Part shown: positions 23,701 through 37,160 of the stretch, piece by piece
How the letters are laid out: each line of letters begins with the position of its first letter
Numbering within the stretch: the first letter of the stretch is position 1
DNA from: Holothuria scabra
Lineage: Eukaryota > Echinodermata > Holothuroidea > Aspidochirotida > Holothuriidae
Assembly (NCBI GenBank): GCA_037179385.1
Contig: CM074179.1
Coordinates: 29,394,046-29,458,045 of the forward strand
Direction: 5' to 3'
DNA length: 64,000 nucleotides
Notes under the pieces: generated by a model
Seen by the model: only the letters and a program-made list of their open reading frames with translations
Database searches by the model: none
Told to the model about the DNA's origin: nothing
Translations under genes and position numbers: made by a program

Positions 23701-24446
23701 TAACTAACAAATCTGACGCAAAATTGCGACAACTTTTATACACATCAGCGTCTGATGAACTCGGACGGCCATTTAAGAGCGTCTTACAATTGGTAAGACT
23801 GCAGACGATTAAAACTTACAAAATGCTATCAAAATGTCGAAATTGACTTCACATTATTGTTGCGTCACTTTCTTTCTATTCGTAATCTTGCTTGGTTGTC
23901 TCATGGAGTGGTGCCCCCTGATAAGCAATACAAGGTTTCTATGTGAACGACCTTTCACACAATATCTGCCTTTGAGAGTCTGTTCCTTGTTTGTGGATTT
24001 TCAGTGGATACACAGAAATCACAAAAAACGAAAAATTATTTTTTAAAATGGAAGCGGGACCGAAGAAAATTTTATTACCGTTTTCGTTTCGGTGTTTGGG
24101 TTTTACTTATGTTGTTTCCACCATTAGCTGTTTTTATACAGAACTTCACTAAGTCACAGTCACATGCACTACAATTAACGAACTCGGATCGGATTCCGAT
24201 CGGACTTTTGTAATTTTTTGTTACAATCCTCTTCATCTCTGGTCGGAAGGAGCCAAAAATTTGTCAACTAGTGTAAACATATGATTTGTTTTTCATCCCT
24301 ATGAATCCTCCTGTGGGATGGGGGTTGTATATTTCTATGGTATTTCGCCCGTCCGTCCGTCTGTCCGTCCGCCCACAGTGACGGCTCCGGAGTGTCAAAA
24401 TCGAGGGGGTAAAATCAGGGAAACGGATAATTGTGGAGGGCAAATA
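23701..24446. other. No gene supported
   Basis: The plus-strand open frame at 23834-24046 starts with a hydrophobic stretch (FFLFVILLGCL) but ends without a donor or partner exon. A (CCGT)n-like run lies at 24350-24372. Confidence 0.35.
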
Positions 24447-24620
24447 TGTTCGAGCGCAGCTTGAAACCGAGCCCAAAGCACCCGTTCCCGGCGATCGCGG
24501 ACCCGGACGATTCCCCAAGAGGCTCTGAAGTTTTAGTATATCACACAGAAGAAAACTTAAGTCTCTGGAGAGGCATATTTCTTATTTTTCGGTTAACTTA
24601 ACTCCTAACTGACCCTAGTT
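24447..24620. repeat. Dispersed repeat (partner 43260-43411)
   Basis: Shares AGCGCAGC(T/G)TGAAACCGAGC, CCAAAGC, CTC(T/C)GGAGAGG and CT(G/C)ACTGAC-type landmarks with 43260-43411 in the same orientation. Confidence 0.55.
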
Positions 24621-25183
24621 CGTGGAGGTGGTGGTGGAAAGGCATAAATCTGGGGGCCATTGCCTCCTCGTGCCCTACCGTAGTGCCTCCCCTGATTTGG
24701 GGGCTTTTTTGGACAGTTCCCAAAACACTAAAGAAACTGTGGATATTGAATTAAAAGAAGGGGGGTTTTGTTCTTTTGAAAAGAGGGATAATTGCTTATT
24801 GTTTGTTTGACCGAATACTTCAAACTGGATATATCAGAGTAGCTATGTAGTAGTAGTAGGTCATGATACTGAGTTCAACAACGGTTAGTGTTAAATTTAC
24901 TGGTTAAACCGGACATGCACATCAACGTGTTGAACTTTTGATTACCGGAATTGTTCTTTCGGGTTATGTCCGGCACACAGTGACTCGTATTCGACGATTG
25001 TGCAAATTTTTGGATATGGATGAGGAACTAGGTTCAGGGATTAGCGGAATTCATGTTATGCTCTCACGCTTTTGTTGCTATTCAAAACCATTCAAATGAT
25101 TCCTTTAGTTTTTGGAAAAAAGGTAGTGTGATATGTTAGCAAAAAGCCCTGAGATAACTTGGCAGTTAAGGAGCAAGGTTACC
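24621..25183. other. No gene recognised
   Basis: The continuation of the preceding repeat is G-rich. No exons were found. Confidence 0.4.
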
Positions 25184-25360
25184 CAGTGACGTAGCCACGG
25201 GGGGTTGGGGGGTTAGAACCCCACACATGACCCAACTTTGCAATGCGAAAACACCTAAAATAGCGATTTATCCTCTTTATCCTTGGACTTTTCTCCTCAT
25301 TTTGTGCCCTCACCCCCCCCATGACTTCACCTCCATGACACAACCCTGGCTGCGCGCCTG
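25184..25360. mobile_element. Small element with CAGTGACGTAGCC ends
   Basis: Starts CAGTGACGTAGCCACGGGG and ends GGCTGCGCGCCTG, whose complement CAGGCGCGCAGCC resembles the start. It is the reverse complement of the element at 62527-62708 (shared GGGGTTAGAACCCC/GGGGTTCTAACCCCC, GACTTTTC). No coding capacity. Confidence 0.6.
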
Positions 25361-26312
25361 AGGTTGCCTATAAGGAAAATTCCGTCCTTGTTACCGTTTA
25401 TCGCTCTCATAACCTCTTCACAGTTTAAATGTTTCTGAAGCAACTTTAATGGTGTGGAGTGTTGCGCAGTGTTGATATATCTTTTGTTAACTCTATATTA
25501 ATTTTTTTTTAAATTATTCAATAGCATTTTTTTCCAAATAATGGCATCATTTATCATGTTTGCCCATATTCTGACAGTATTGGGAGGATGAGTGTCCCGG
25601 CCCGTGTCGTACGCCTATTCATAATAACACATTACAAGCAAGAAAAGTTACACAAGACTGACAAAATCTCCAGATATGTCAAAATTAACACAGAGCCAGC
25701 AAAGTAAACAAAGAAGTAAAAAAAGCCTTACCTACGTCCAGACAGAGTATGAAAGATAGAGACTTGATAGAGGCATGCTTAGAATAACCCCTTTAAATCG
25801 TACTCAAGATCTCAAGATATTGATTCAAATCGCTGTGAATGGGCTTGGTCATTTTTGTTTTTGCTTTTATAATGACATTATCAATCTAGAATATATTTGA
25901 AATTAATCTTGCATTGAAGGGAGATATATTTTGAGTGACTGATTGAAAGCTCTTATTTTAAACCCAGAAGATCCGAAACGTGTAAAAATACTCTCAAAAA
26001 TTTGGACGCAAATGTACACTTGAATGAGCTAAGAGAAACAATTTCATGAAGAAGAAGAACGTGTTTAAACAAAATATTTCTTTCCAATGCGCCTAAAATT
26101 TTTAGACATGTTTCATTTAATGGACCGACTCATTGGTACTAGCGGCAAAAGTTTGAAAACTTTGACGTAGATTAGAATAAAGTTTTGGGGGCTACGGAGT
26201 CACCTGTAGAACCGCGCTTGTGCAAAAAAGATCCAGATAGATTTAAACACTATTGTGACATAAATAAGGCAATAACACCGTTAAAAAAGAGATGTTCAAA
26301 GGGTTAACTTAC
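25361..26312. other. Intron of the copy 2 secreted-protein gene, right part
   Basis: Intron 1 spans 21228-26312. This part shows no further exon or recognisable repeat beyond a GAAGAAGAA run near 26047. Confidence 0.5.
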
Positions 26313-26493
26313 TGTCGTCACCAAACTGGCTGTTGATCTCATCAAGACGTTGTTGCAATTTTGCTCGTTTTACAGAAAAGAACAAAAATCCCCCATCATA
26401 GAAAAGTTCGGAGACTTTCACATCATAACTGGCCAATCCGTCCCCTACCAGAAGAAAGAAAAAGATCAGCCCGGAGAGAACATAAATGGCCAT
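26313..26493 (-). CDS. Unknown secreted protein, copy 2, exon 1 (signal peptide)
   Basis: First coding exon, 181 nt. The ATG is at 26491-26493; the upstream in-frame TTG at 26511 is not a plausible start. Residues 1-21 form a signal peptide (MAIYVLSGLIFFFLLVGDGLA) with likely cleavage after A21 or S22. The mature N-terminus then reads YDVKVSELFYDGG, followed by FSVKRAKLQQRLDEIN, a short amphipathic segment also found in copy 3. The donor is GACGACA/GTAAGT, leaving phase 1 and matching the acceptor of exon 2 at 21227 across a 5085-bp intron. Exon length and phase are identical to 42491-42671, supporting a true family rather than chance frames. Confidence 0.85.
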
Positions 26494-29057
26494 ACTTGTC
26501 CGATGTAACAAATACTTGGAAATGGGAACAATTAAGCATTACAAACAAAATTGTACCCACGGCGGCTCATAGACTAAAAGCCAACCCACTGAACTATGGC
26601 GGCCTGTGATTTGCCATACGTAAAGCTTGAATAGTCAAATATTCAAAACACCCTGCCACTTAATACCTACCGGTGTCAGGTTCCGTCGTGCTTAAGCAAG
26701 AAAGAATGCGTTTCTTAACCGTAATAAGTACCGTTAAAGCTTAGTACCTTTCAGGAATGTATTATATTTGACGCTGCTAAGTTAGAAAGATTGCATTTCC
26801 TATCGAACGCTGTGGGTGCCAACGATGGAACGATATATGATTGAAGTGCACCCCTGATAAAGCGAGTGGTGTTGAAAGACTTAAAAAAAATCGAAAAACT
26901 TAGCCACTACTTAAAAGCTGGAGACATCCCATTTCCGGTTGTCTGAGGTCATTGAATATACTGTGCAGGGCCTGTAACGCTGATTTTCGCTTACATGCTG
27001 AACAACAGTTGGCAAGCAACCCTCACATTTTTGACCGTTATTGCGCAATCTTTACACCCTTAGCACTCATAGTGAAATGCATTTTGGGACACCGTACTGG
27101 GGCTGGTTTACGCAAAAAGAAAAAGGACACCCGTTAAGCAATAATAATTATTCATAGTGAAACGTCATTGATTATTTTTTGGCAATTGAAGAAAAAAAGT
27201 TAGATATCCAAAAGAAACTCGTTTTGTTAGATAGCGATGGTCAGGAAGTGAACTTTGGCTAGAGTCTTCGTCATAATCTTTTCGAGAAAACCGAAGGACT
27301 CACTTGCAAAGTTTCAAATTTTTCATTTTGAACATTTTCGGATTTCCGTCTTCAAAGTGATAAATAATAATTTGAAATATCATTTGAAAGAGAGAGAAAA
27401 AATAATATTCCCCAAAAATAATGGTAAACTTTTTGTTATCCTTCTATTTTCACTTGAAATGCTTTACCGAGAAGACAGTGTCTTCGCTCTGCTTATCTAT
27501 GCATACATGCACGTCCTTTCGCATCCCTTTACGTATGTGCACGCCCAAAGCATGGCAATGTGTTGGATCTGGTATCCCAGTGCTGCATGCTAAAAACCAT
27601 CATGCATTGCGTTTCAAAATGGCTGATTGACTACAGGTGTACTGCAAACAGGTTCGTAGCATAAACAAACCGGCATTGACAGGAAAATTGGAATAATTTA
27701 TCAACAAAGCTACTATAGGTAACATGCTTTTGTAGTATTGGGGAGTAGAACTCTCGACAAGCCCCTCAGGCTTTTTTAGTTTCACTTCCACCTACTTCAG
27801 TGTTATGTATTTGCTGCATTCATTCCTTTTGTGTATCCATACATTTTGATGATGAAGAAAAATAAATAAACGAAACCAACAAAACAGTGGGGGCAAGTTT
27901 ATTTCGGGGATAAATGTGTGTATTTGGTAATTGTTTGAAAGCTTCGGGTTGATTTTGGAACAAATTTGTGGCCATTGGCCAACTGTGCCGTCTAGAAAGG
28001 GTGACCTAAAATCTCTCGGTGATTCTTGGGCCTTTTAGCCAACAATTTCGCCTGAAATTGTTTTCATGATAACTTGCGAAGTTAGTCTGGTAAGTTTCAT
28101 AGTTTTCTTGATTGTAATTGGTAGTATACAGAATAAAAAAATCAATCTTTTCTCCATGTGTACATTTCCATAAGCGGCTAAAATTCAAAATTGTGTGACG
28201 TCATCAGAGGTTAAAATATGTCGGTGACCCCGGGCCCGAGGTCAGCTGCGCAACTGACAAGCGGTATGTATGGGACAATGAGCCGGTCGATTTGTAATGG
28301 AACCCGGGGTGTGCGTATTTGTACCATGTTTGCTTTCTTTGTTTTGATGTCACGCATAATATACGGTAGCTTATATAGCCCTTGGTGACCATATTGTTGC
28401 AGCGTTTGGTACACAGCATACGTCGTCTTTGGTTTTTCTTTTTTTTTTTGGGTTTGAAAAATATCTTGCGACAACTTTAGTCTGTTTGTTAAGCTAAGGT
28501 CTTTCTTTTTTGGGAGAATTCTAGAACTTGTGTCTAGAAACACGCAATGTCCCTTGTAATTCACTCTGATTGCAACACTTTACTTTGAAGTCATTTATTC
28601 ATCACCCAATATTATACAACTTTATCATTAGAATACAGAAATTCTCAGTTGGCACAGACCTTTGATTGATATCACATTACAAAAAATGCAGATTAATTTA
28701 GCCCATAAGCTCCAAATTTGCGTTAAAAGTATACTTACGTTTTTGCAGTTGCGGAACCAGGATTGAGTCGGGAGGGGGGGGGGGCGGGGTGGATTGGAGT
28801 AAGACATGAGGGAAAAGTCTAACGGGAGGGAGAAAAACGGCAAATTTAGATGCTTTTACTCTATTGCTTTTTTGCTAAGGTCAGGTCATGGGGAGTGGGT
28901 AGGTATCAACCTCCAAAGACTAAGCCGCTGTGTTTTTGTGCTATATTTCCTGAAGCAATCGACAGGGATTATGGGTAAATGAGTTAACCAGGCTAGGGAG
29001 TGGGGCTAGAAGTAAGTAGATCAGGAGAACGGGAACTGTTTCTTGTGATGAATAACT
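26494..29057. other. Upstream region, no further gene supported
   Basis: No TATA-like box is obvious close to the copy 2 start codon. 28746-28900 (CAGTTGCGGAACCAGG...) weakly resembles the CAGTGACGTAGCC elements. Other open frames have no domain or splice support. Confidence 0.4.
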
Positions 29058-29065
29058 GCCTTCAA

Positions 29066-29248
29066 CAGTGTTGTAATCGGGTCACTAGTTGGTGACTCGA
29101 GTCACCAGTTTTTAAACTTTTAAGTGACTCGAGTCGAGTCATTGACTCGAGTCACTGTACTATTCCAATGGGGAAATTACTCCTGAATTCTACCGAGTCA
29201 CTAGCTTTTGATAGGAAGTGACTCGAGTCGTGACTTGTTACAACACTA
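29066..29248. mobile_element. hAT-like element with 8-bp target duplication, ACTCGAGT words
   Basis: The ends are CAGTGTTGTAA and TTACAACACTA, flanked by identical 8-mers GCCTTCAA (29058-29065 and 29249-29256). An 8-bp duplication and CAG-starting ends fit the hAT superfamily. The interior is built from the palindrome TGACTCGAGTCA, present about five times in full or part. At 183 bp it is non-autonomous. Confidence 0.8.
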
Positions 29249-29483
29249 GCCTTCAATGCATTAATAGAAGGAATATGAATACCAAGCTTTGAATCTCTGA
29301 ATGGATAGTTTCTGTATTCATAAATGCAATTGATTATTCCTTTGAAATCCCTTATAGATTCTCCACTGTAGTGGACTACGTATGCAAATATGTTCTTGTA
29401 TTTCGAATTTCCTGAAAAACCGTTTTAACCACTCCTGCCTGAAAGAATGTTTTTGGAAATATCCTAATCAGTGCAGAAAGATT

Positions 29484-29977
<494 letters not shown>

Positions 29978-30437
29978 TCAACATTAAGCTATACATATTC
30001 CATCAAATGGCAAAAGTGTACTCGTTCCAAATATTTTCACATCATAGACGGTTACATGGTTGGAGATAGCATTTCGAAACTTCATTTGTTATGAAGTTTA
30101 CGTATTACGATTGTCTCCTATAACAGCTTATTTAATTTACTCTTTGGGTTTGTTATTGTATGAAGGCGGTGAAAAATGTTAGACACAAGAAGGTTTGTCG
30201 TCTGCTTCATCTTCAGTAGAACTCTCTTCTTAACCATTTTCATAGCAGTGTCATTTGTCTGCATGAATTCTCTAATGGCTTCACTTTTTGTGCAATTGTG
30301 GGGAAAGTTTTTGTTCCCATCTTTTTAGATATATGAGGTTTATCGTACAATGCCAGACGGTGCGGAAGGAGAGGCGGATTGGGGACTCAGCCCCAGTAAA
30401 AAAAATATACGGGTCTAAAAACATGTTTTGCTTCCAC
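29978..30437. other. No gene recognised
   Basis: Short AT-rich spacer between the GAAA tract and the next element. Confidence 0.5.
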
Positions 30438-31303
30438 TACACTCTAAAAGGGAGTTCAGTAATTGTAACTTTTTTCCAAACACTCTCTTGCTCAACTTGA
30501 GAACAAGCTTATGTACTAAACGTTAGTGTCTCATTCCTAAAAAAATCGATTTAAACACCTTTAATTGCCGAACATTTAGTGTTTCATCGATTAACATGTT
30601 AAGAATATAAACGTTTCAAGAAAGCGGAGAAAAAATAGGTGTTTCATTTGCAAAGTTCGGCTTCAAGAGAAGGCCGGGAAATTTCAGGCGGATGCTGAAC
30701 AAAAAAAATGTAAGGCTGGGTACGTGCAGTTTAGAACGGTCGGGAAGTACCTTTTCCGACCATCTGTGTAGTTTGTTAAGTCCACACTTTTCTTGTAGCT
30801 GCGCGTCAACTGACATGATAGCTCCATTTGCATAGTGTTGCTAGTTCTCATGGGCTCCAAGTTACTTTCCAATTCGCCTTGACTGTAGAATGCTATGAAA
30901 AAAATTGTTTCTTTTTTAACCGTTCACTTCTTCATCTGATTTGAATGTGATCTCTTTATATGAATTGTAGCACGGTGTTAATGTATTAATATTACATTGT
31001 AAAAATTAAAATAGTGAAATTTCGCTTGTAAGAAAAGTGATAGTAATAAAGCTCTTTTCAAAACAGCAGAAATTCACTCAGAAAGAATAAAGTTTCACTC
31101 TTAATGGAGTGCCAGGAAGGTGCACTCTTAAAAAGAATGATCTTTGCATACCCTCGTCGAATCTTCACTCTTCTTGGACTGAATTTTTACCCTTCTGGAG
31201 TGATTTTCACTATTCTCAGGAGTGAATAAACACTCAAATGGTATTTATGCACAAAAGTTTCACTATGTGGAAGATGAGTGACATCTTTGGATTTTAGAGT
31301 GTA
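30438..31303. mobile_element. Inverted-repeat element with TACACTCTAAAA ends and CACTC words
   Basis: The left end is TACACTCTAAAAG (30438-30450) and the right end is TTTTAGAGTGTA (31292-31303). The right third (31070-31260) is dense in TTTCACTCT, GCACTCTTAAA, GGAGTGA and AGTGAAT words in both orientations. This is the same plan as the element at 10-853 with a different word. No target duplication is evident. No coding capacity. Confidence 0.65.
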
Positions 31304-34300
31304 AGGACAAGAGTGGCACTTGTCCTTAAGGTGTCGTCATTTCAAACTTACTAAAGTTCAAGCTCTTGTTTATGGATTAGTTAACTTCGGTGATTTTTAT
31401 CGGTGGATGTTATTAGTCTGAGGCCATTGAGTGAACTAATGGAATATATTGATTCAATTAGACAGCTTGTTCTCAATTCTCACTAGATTTTCTGTGAATT
31501 TTAAAGCATCAGCATGAATTCAAATTTCCATGCAGTATCCACCAGGCTGGAATAATTTCTTCCGGCTTAGACCACCCTTCTTTGCTTTTCTACTTGTTTG
31601 TAACGTTTCTGCCCTATTCAAGGAGATTTTGTAGAACCTTCGTGCTGTGATACCATGACGCTTGCCCAAAACCGTATGATTTCGTAGATTTAGTTCTGAT
31701 TTGAAAGCCTATGACCCAATACACTTGAAATATTGCGTGACAGAAAATTTTGAATGAATTGGACAGGAGTTCCACTCGATGAAACTTTCCTTCTTACTTT
31801 TTGTAACATCGTTTTTCTCTGTCCTACCCCTCAAGGAGAAACTGAAGCACACTAAATCTTCCCCTGATATCGGGAAAGCTTCACATCTGATTAACAATAG
31901 ATTTACAGTACGAAATGCACCAAAATGCAAAAAGAAATTACGTTACATGTTACACAGGCGAAGGTGACTACAATGACTACTTGAGATCATGCAAAAAGCT
32001 CAGAAATCAGTAACACCTCCCATTACTTTTTATCTACTTTGATTTCTGTTTTGCATTCTCAAGAAGAAACGTCACGGCATCCCGCGTCTTTACTTACGTG
32101 GAGCAGACTACTTGATTTTGTGGGTTTTCAAATTTTGATGTTTGCGGGACTTTATTTTTCTGTAATTTGGTGTGAATGGTAGTGAGCAGGAATTCAGATT
32201 CTAGACAAAATATCCGAAGACACAACAATTACAAATCTGACGTCATTTGCAGGCATTATTCTCTCAACCAATAATAGCTTGTGAATGATGGCCCAAGAAG
32301 TGGCAAAACTAGAAAACTCAGACTAATTGGCTATAAGTCACCGCACACTGTGTGCTGATACAGTAGAGGTGTTAGGAAGGAGGTCCATGGTGTTTTAGAT
32401 CAAAGCAATGTTGTTTCTTTTTCCTTCCTTTTCGTTACAATTCAGACCAAAACGCCTACATCATCTAGAACCAGTAATTCACTATTAAAATGGAAAGCAA
32501 AGATAAAAGCACACCTCTTTTGTTGTACTAGTGCACTGTTCGTTTGTAAGACGTCATATGAAAAGAAACTACCTTGTAAGCGTTATTAATTGCACAAAAT
32601 ACTCTTTCATTTATCAGCAACGATTTCCATAAACTTTACTTTCACAGCATATGTTGTATGGAACAATTTGTATAATCTGTGATGTTTAAATAATGTTCCG
32701 TGCTGGTAATGTGTAACAAATATGGTGGGCAAGCATACTGTACATCGCTTGCACATTTCTTTCCAGTCGTTCTACTCCAGATCCTGATTAAATCTTTGTA
32801 AAAGAAGGGAACAAACCTCACTTAGGAGCAGTTTTAAATAAAGGCTGTTACGGTGTCTAATGGAAGGGGCTTTAACCTGGGATACTTGCCTACCGACCGG
32901 GCTTCGTTAACAGTTGCCAGTGGTGTACGAGCTCGTCCCAAGTCTCATGGGAAAAAAGGACCATGCACTTTCACTTGCTATAATTTATAACATGTGGAAT
33001 TTTAGGAAATATAATTTTAAATATGAAGATGTTTGAATGTAACCAAACAAAACCTATTCAAGAATTTTAATCCAACTTTCCCCATTTCAGAAGGATGGGG
33101 TATCTCTTTCCATAACCTCTGCATTCGGCACTAACGTTTCATTTTATAAAGGTGGGACTTGCATGATGAAATGGTCGTTTGCGACAATTTGCGACCATAA
33201 ACAGGCCAAAACTCTTGGTCAAAGAATAAAACGAACGGAAAATACGGAAGGTTGTTAAAAGGGTGTCGTCAATATTAACTCAACACTGGTAAAAAAGCTC
33301 CCTGAAGAAAATGAATTTGTTTTCCATTATTTTTTGTCTGATATATTTGCGGGTTGTACCTCGTTCCTAAAAACTCCCTTGTGTAACCTAGAAAATCGAT
33401 AAAACCTGGAACCAAAACCTTTTTGCTAGACCCGAATACTTTCTCTCTATTTCTCAAAGATAATATATTTAATATCCTAAGACGACTCCAGCGCTTTATC
33501 ACTTACCTTTTATATATTTTTTTAACGCTACCATTTGTAATTAAATTATTCAATTAACCCCCAAACCTCGGGAATTGGGTAGTAATGACCAAGTACTGGA
33601 ACGAATGAGAAAATCGCCCGGTCCTTAAAATTATTCAAGATGTAGTAAGTAAAATTACTGGCTCGGAACACCGTTTTGAGCTCTATTTATCGGAGAATAA
33701 GTTGTAACAGCGGCACACTGAATTGACCGAAATGACTTGTGAAATTCAACAATATTTTTCAAAGCAGTACGTTTTCTTTTTCACCTACTACTGATGGAAA
33801 AATGCTGAAATCAGGGACGCCGATCTTGAGAAGGAATGGGGTAATTTGTCCCCCGGAATAATTTGGGCATATATTAAACAACAACAGGCAGAGTAAACCA
33901 AATCTAACATTGTGGTATACAAATAACTTCTGGACTGCGGGAAGACGCAGATTGAGGCCTATTTCAAACTGCTCATACTGCATTTATAATGCGTCATCTA
34001 TCTATGTTTTTTGTTTGAGTGTCGATGTAAGTGTGCTTGAGCAGGTGTGCCCTTGTGCCCGTGTGGGCTGGTGGCTTGTAAACGGGTCCGGTCACAGGTA
34101 CTATTTGGGGTTCCGGCTGTTGGAAAATCTCCCCCCCCCCCACCCATTCTCAAACCAGATCAATGCCCCTGATAACCCATATCTTGCATATTAATAATTA
34201 TTTTACAATTGAATAATAAAATAATTAGTTCTTTTTTGAAAATTTTTGACCAGACAATTTTTCAAATTATGCACCAAACCGTTTCAAGTCAGGACACCAC

Positions 34301-35329
34301 AAAAAATAAAATTTGAACTATTTGCTTAACCTTTGAATGTCAAACTTGACTAATTTGCTTATGCCTACATTAAGCATTGCAAAAAGGAAGTAGGCCTACT
34401 CTCCAACCCACTGGCTTAGATATCGATGACAACTAAATACATTTTTTAAATATGTCTTTACTCAATAGAATTGCAAAAGAAATGAAGAAATACAACGATA
34501 TCACAGAAAAATAGGCCACCAACTTTCCGACACTAAGTTCCTAGCAAGCATATTTTGTATTTTTTGCGTCTTTTTATTTTTTTATTTTTTTTTTTGGTTT
34601 TATTATAGCTCTCAACTGTTTGCTCTTAATTATATCAGGGAGTTAAACCTACATGTGTAAGGTAAACCTTTCTAAACTTCTAATCAATTGAAAGAACCTG
34701 CACAGACTGAAAGTTTTACCGGGACAGGAACACTGGAACAAAGATGGAACATGGCCTTATTTACACATTGAAAGAACCCCAGGCAGATGATGTGATATAT
34801 GACAGCAGTTGAATGTGTCTAATTGATGGTAGGTAGCCATGTAAGAAAGAGTAAAGGCAGAAAAAATGAAAGGGTAGGCTATAAAACCACGATAAAAAAT
34901 GTTTGCAAATGTCTGCTGGATCCTGTTTTTACTGAGTATGCGTACTTCGCATTTTTTTCTTTCCAGACTTAAAATTTTATGTCACGCACATTTTGCGCTT
35001 GGGTCTTTCACATTTTAATGTCACATTTTTACCCTCTTTGCCTTATTTACACATTGATTACCACCACTCATTACCACCACTCAGACTATATTTTAAAAAC
35101 TTGCAATAACGATCTGGAGTTAATGAAGTCGAAACTTTTGTGACCTAGCAAGGTCATTAGTTAAAATGAGGAAAGATACGGCAGTGAAGGTAAACTTTGA
35201 TTGTATTTCATTAAATTACTTTCATCCCATGTTACCTCAAACTTAAACAAATTAAATTCCTTCACGTTACAAATTAAACAAAAAACATTGTCTTAAAAGA
35301 AGGGTCTAAGGTCATATCAGATTACGATA
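31304..35329. other. 4-kb stretch with no recognised feature
   Basis: No exon, RNA gene or repeat with internal support was found. Short homopolymers include a C run at 34130 and poly-T at 34584. Open frames are under 95 codons and lack conserved-looking motifs. Confidence 0.45.
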
Positions 35330-35825
35330 TTTTGGAGAGGTACTCATTCTAAGCATTCTGGTGAAATTTGCATCAAAATCTGATGTGTGGTTCTGAAGAT
35401 ATGAGCAAGTGATGTTGTCACATTTTCAACAAAAAGTGAACTTGAAGCAAGCATATATGACATCACATCCCCACATTAATGTACAGTCTTTTGTCTTTTT
35501 TTTTATTTTTTCAGCCCATTTTCTACTCAACAATCCAACATTTTCAAAATGTGATTGCATAAGTGGCATGAGAACTTCACATACTTTGCATTCCGCACAG
35601 GGAGGTCATATTCCTGTTAACTCCAAGGTCAACAAAACAGTCTGAAAAGCAAAGGGAAACAAAGCATTCCTTGTCAATGTGAGGAAGTGATACAACCTCT
35701 GCTGCCCTCAAGCTCACTTTGGAAGACAAATCTCGTAACTTCATTTAGTAATATCTCAAGAAATTAATGTCTGATTTGAATGGAAATTTCACCACCGTGT
35801 GTAAATTTGGTTCCTCTTTCACATA
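35330..35825. mobile_element. Long-TIR element, family 1 second copy
   Basis: The ends are long imperfect inverted repeats: TCTGGTGAAATTTGCAT, TCTGATGT, GAAGATATGAGC and AAGTGAACTTGA on the left recur complemented on the right. They match the arms of 16255-16760. No coding capacity. Confidence 0.55.
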
Positions 35826-36413
35826 TGAAAATTAAATATTTGCCTAAACCTCCCCTTTAAAGTAAGGGGAAAAAAGAAACGGTGCTTCATGCAACGATAG
35901 CAGAGAGCTTAAACTTAGAACCAAAGAATAAACAGTTAAGGGGCATGCATGACATGCTTTAAACGATCATGCAATTATCAATTTTGAAGGAAGCATGCTC
36001 AGAGCCACGGTAAAGGTCGCTCAACAGTTTTGTGCATTGACGCAACCCTCCGTCTCGGAAGGGAATCAACAGATTATTGACGCAAGTTTACTTTATAACA
36101 TGACGCACCTATTGAATACCTCGAGGTTGCTTAAACCGAAATTTTGAATAACCTTTGCGTTACAACTCGAACATTACGAACAGTTTACTCACTACTGTCT
36201 GGCGGGCCAAAGGGTACTTTTTAAAAATGCATAAGTGCATAAATCCAACCTTAAAACAAATTTTGCGTCATGTAACTTTTTCTACGAACCTATTACCCCG
36301 CAAAAGAAAAAAAGAAAAAAAAAAGAAGAAAAAAAAGTAATATACTCAATTTAGAGAGAAAAACGGTTTCTTCAGTCACAGGCACCCAAATTGTAAATGT
36401 AAGCTACTCGGTT

Positions 36414-37160
36414 TTACTCAATACAAGGGAACACCAAGTTAACGTCAAAAGTTCCTGATTGAAGTTCTCCTTCTAACACATCCTGGTCTTCTTCAAGAAG
36501 GAGGTATTCCCTCATACGGTCTGACATAGACACTACATGGAAGGAAACCTTGGTGCTCTTCACGTCGTTGGTTCGTTCCCAATATTGACAGACGTTGTTT
36601 CGTGCCTCTTTAAGGACTTGATTGTACACAGGATTTCTGTACACCTCACAGAGATCTACCTGTAAATCTGGCAACCTATCGCAGATGGAGAAGTCCGGAC
36701 CACTTCGAGAGATCTGATATTCCCGTTCGTATTCCTTAACCTCCTCATCTTCATGACCGTTTGATGAACATGTCGCTCTTTTTTCCCCGAAAATATGCAA
36801 TTCAAAGTCGTTTTTTTCTACTTGGATGTCTACTCCGGTGGTGTTTTTTTTCGTAGGTAAACCTATCGGCGACTATCTGAGCAGACAGACCTACATTAGC
36901 ATCAATATGATGGCCAGCTCCTGATGTAAATAGCTTCATTTGAACGGTTATGTTCTTTGAATCACTTGTAGCCGTGGACAAATAGGGGATGGAGATGCCC
37001 AAACCTGTCATAAAAGGTGACTCTGTCCTCTCTTCATCATCGGTCATAACATTTTCAAACGCCACCGATTCATCAGTGCCGAAACCAATCATGACAACAT
37101 GCTCGTCGATATTAATAAGGTCTTGCAAGACTGGGTTGGATGGAAGGACCAATTTAATGT
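36414..37160 (-). CDS. Unknown secreted protein, copy 3, exon 2 with 1-base frameshift
   Basis: Terminal exon of the third family member; its signal-peptide exon is 42491-42671. The acceptor TTTCAAATGCAG precedes ACATTAAATTGG, and phase 1 joining gives an aspartate codon. The frame is open for about 103 codons. It breaks in a run of eight T (36844-36851, plus strand) where copy 1 has seven, then resumes in the adjacent frame to TAA at 36414-36416. Apart from that base there are no stops, and the C-terminal half keeps the family's cysteine contexts (SICDRL, VDLCEVY, NVCQYW, VFPC) and the LLLEEDQDVL loop. Removing one base would give a 308-residue precursor. The extra T is either a homopolymer sequencing error or a young inactivating mutation. 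The function is unknown, as for copy 2. Confidence 0.75.

Noticed and set aside
23834..24213. Plus-strand frames with hydrophobic N-termini
   Set aside because: Hydrophobic stretches alone are weak evidence in AT-rich DNA; no donor, acceptor or partner exon fits.
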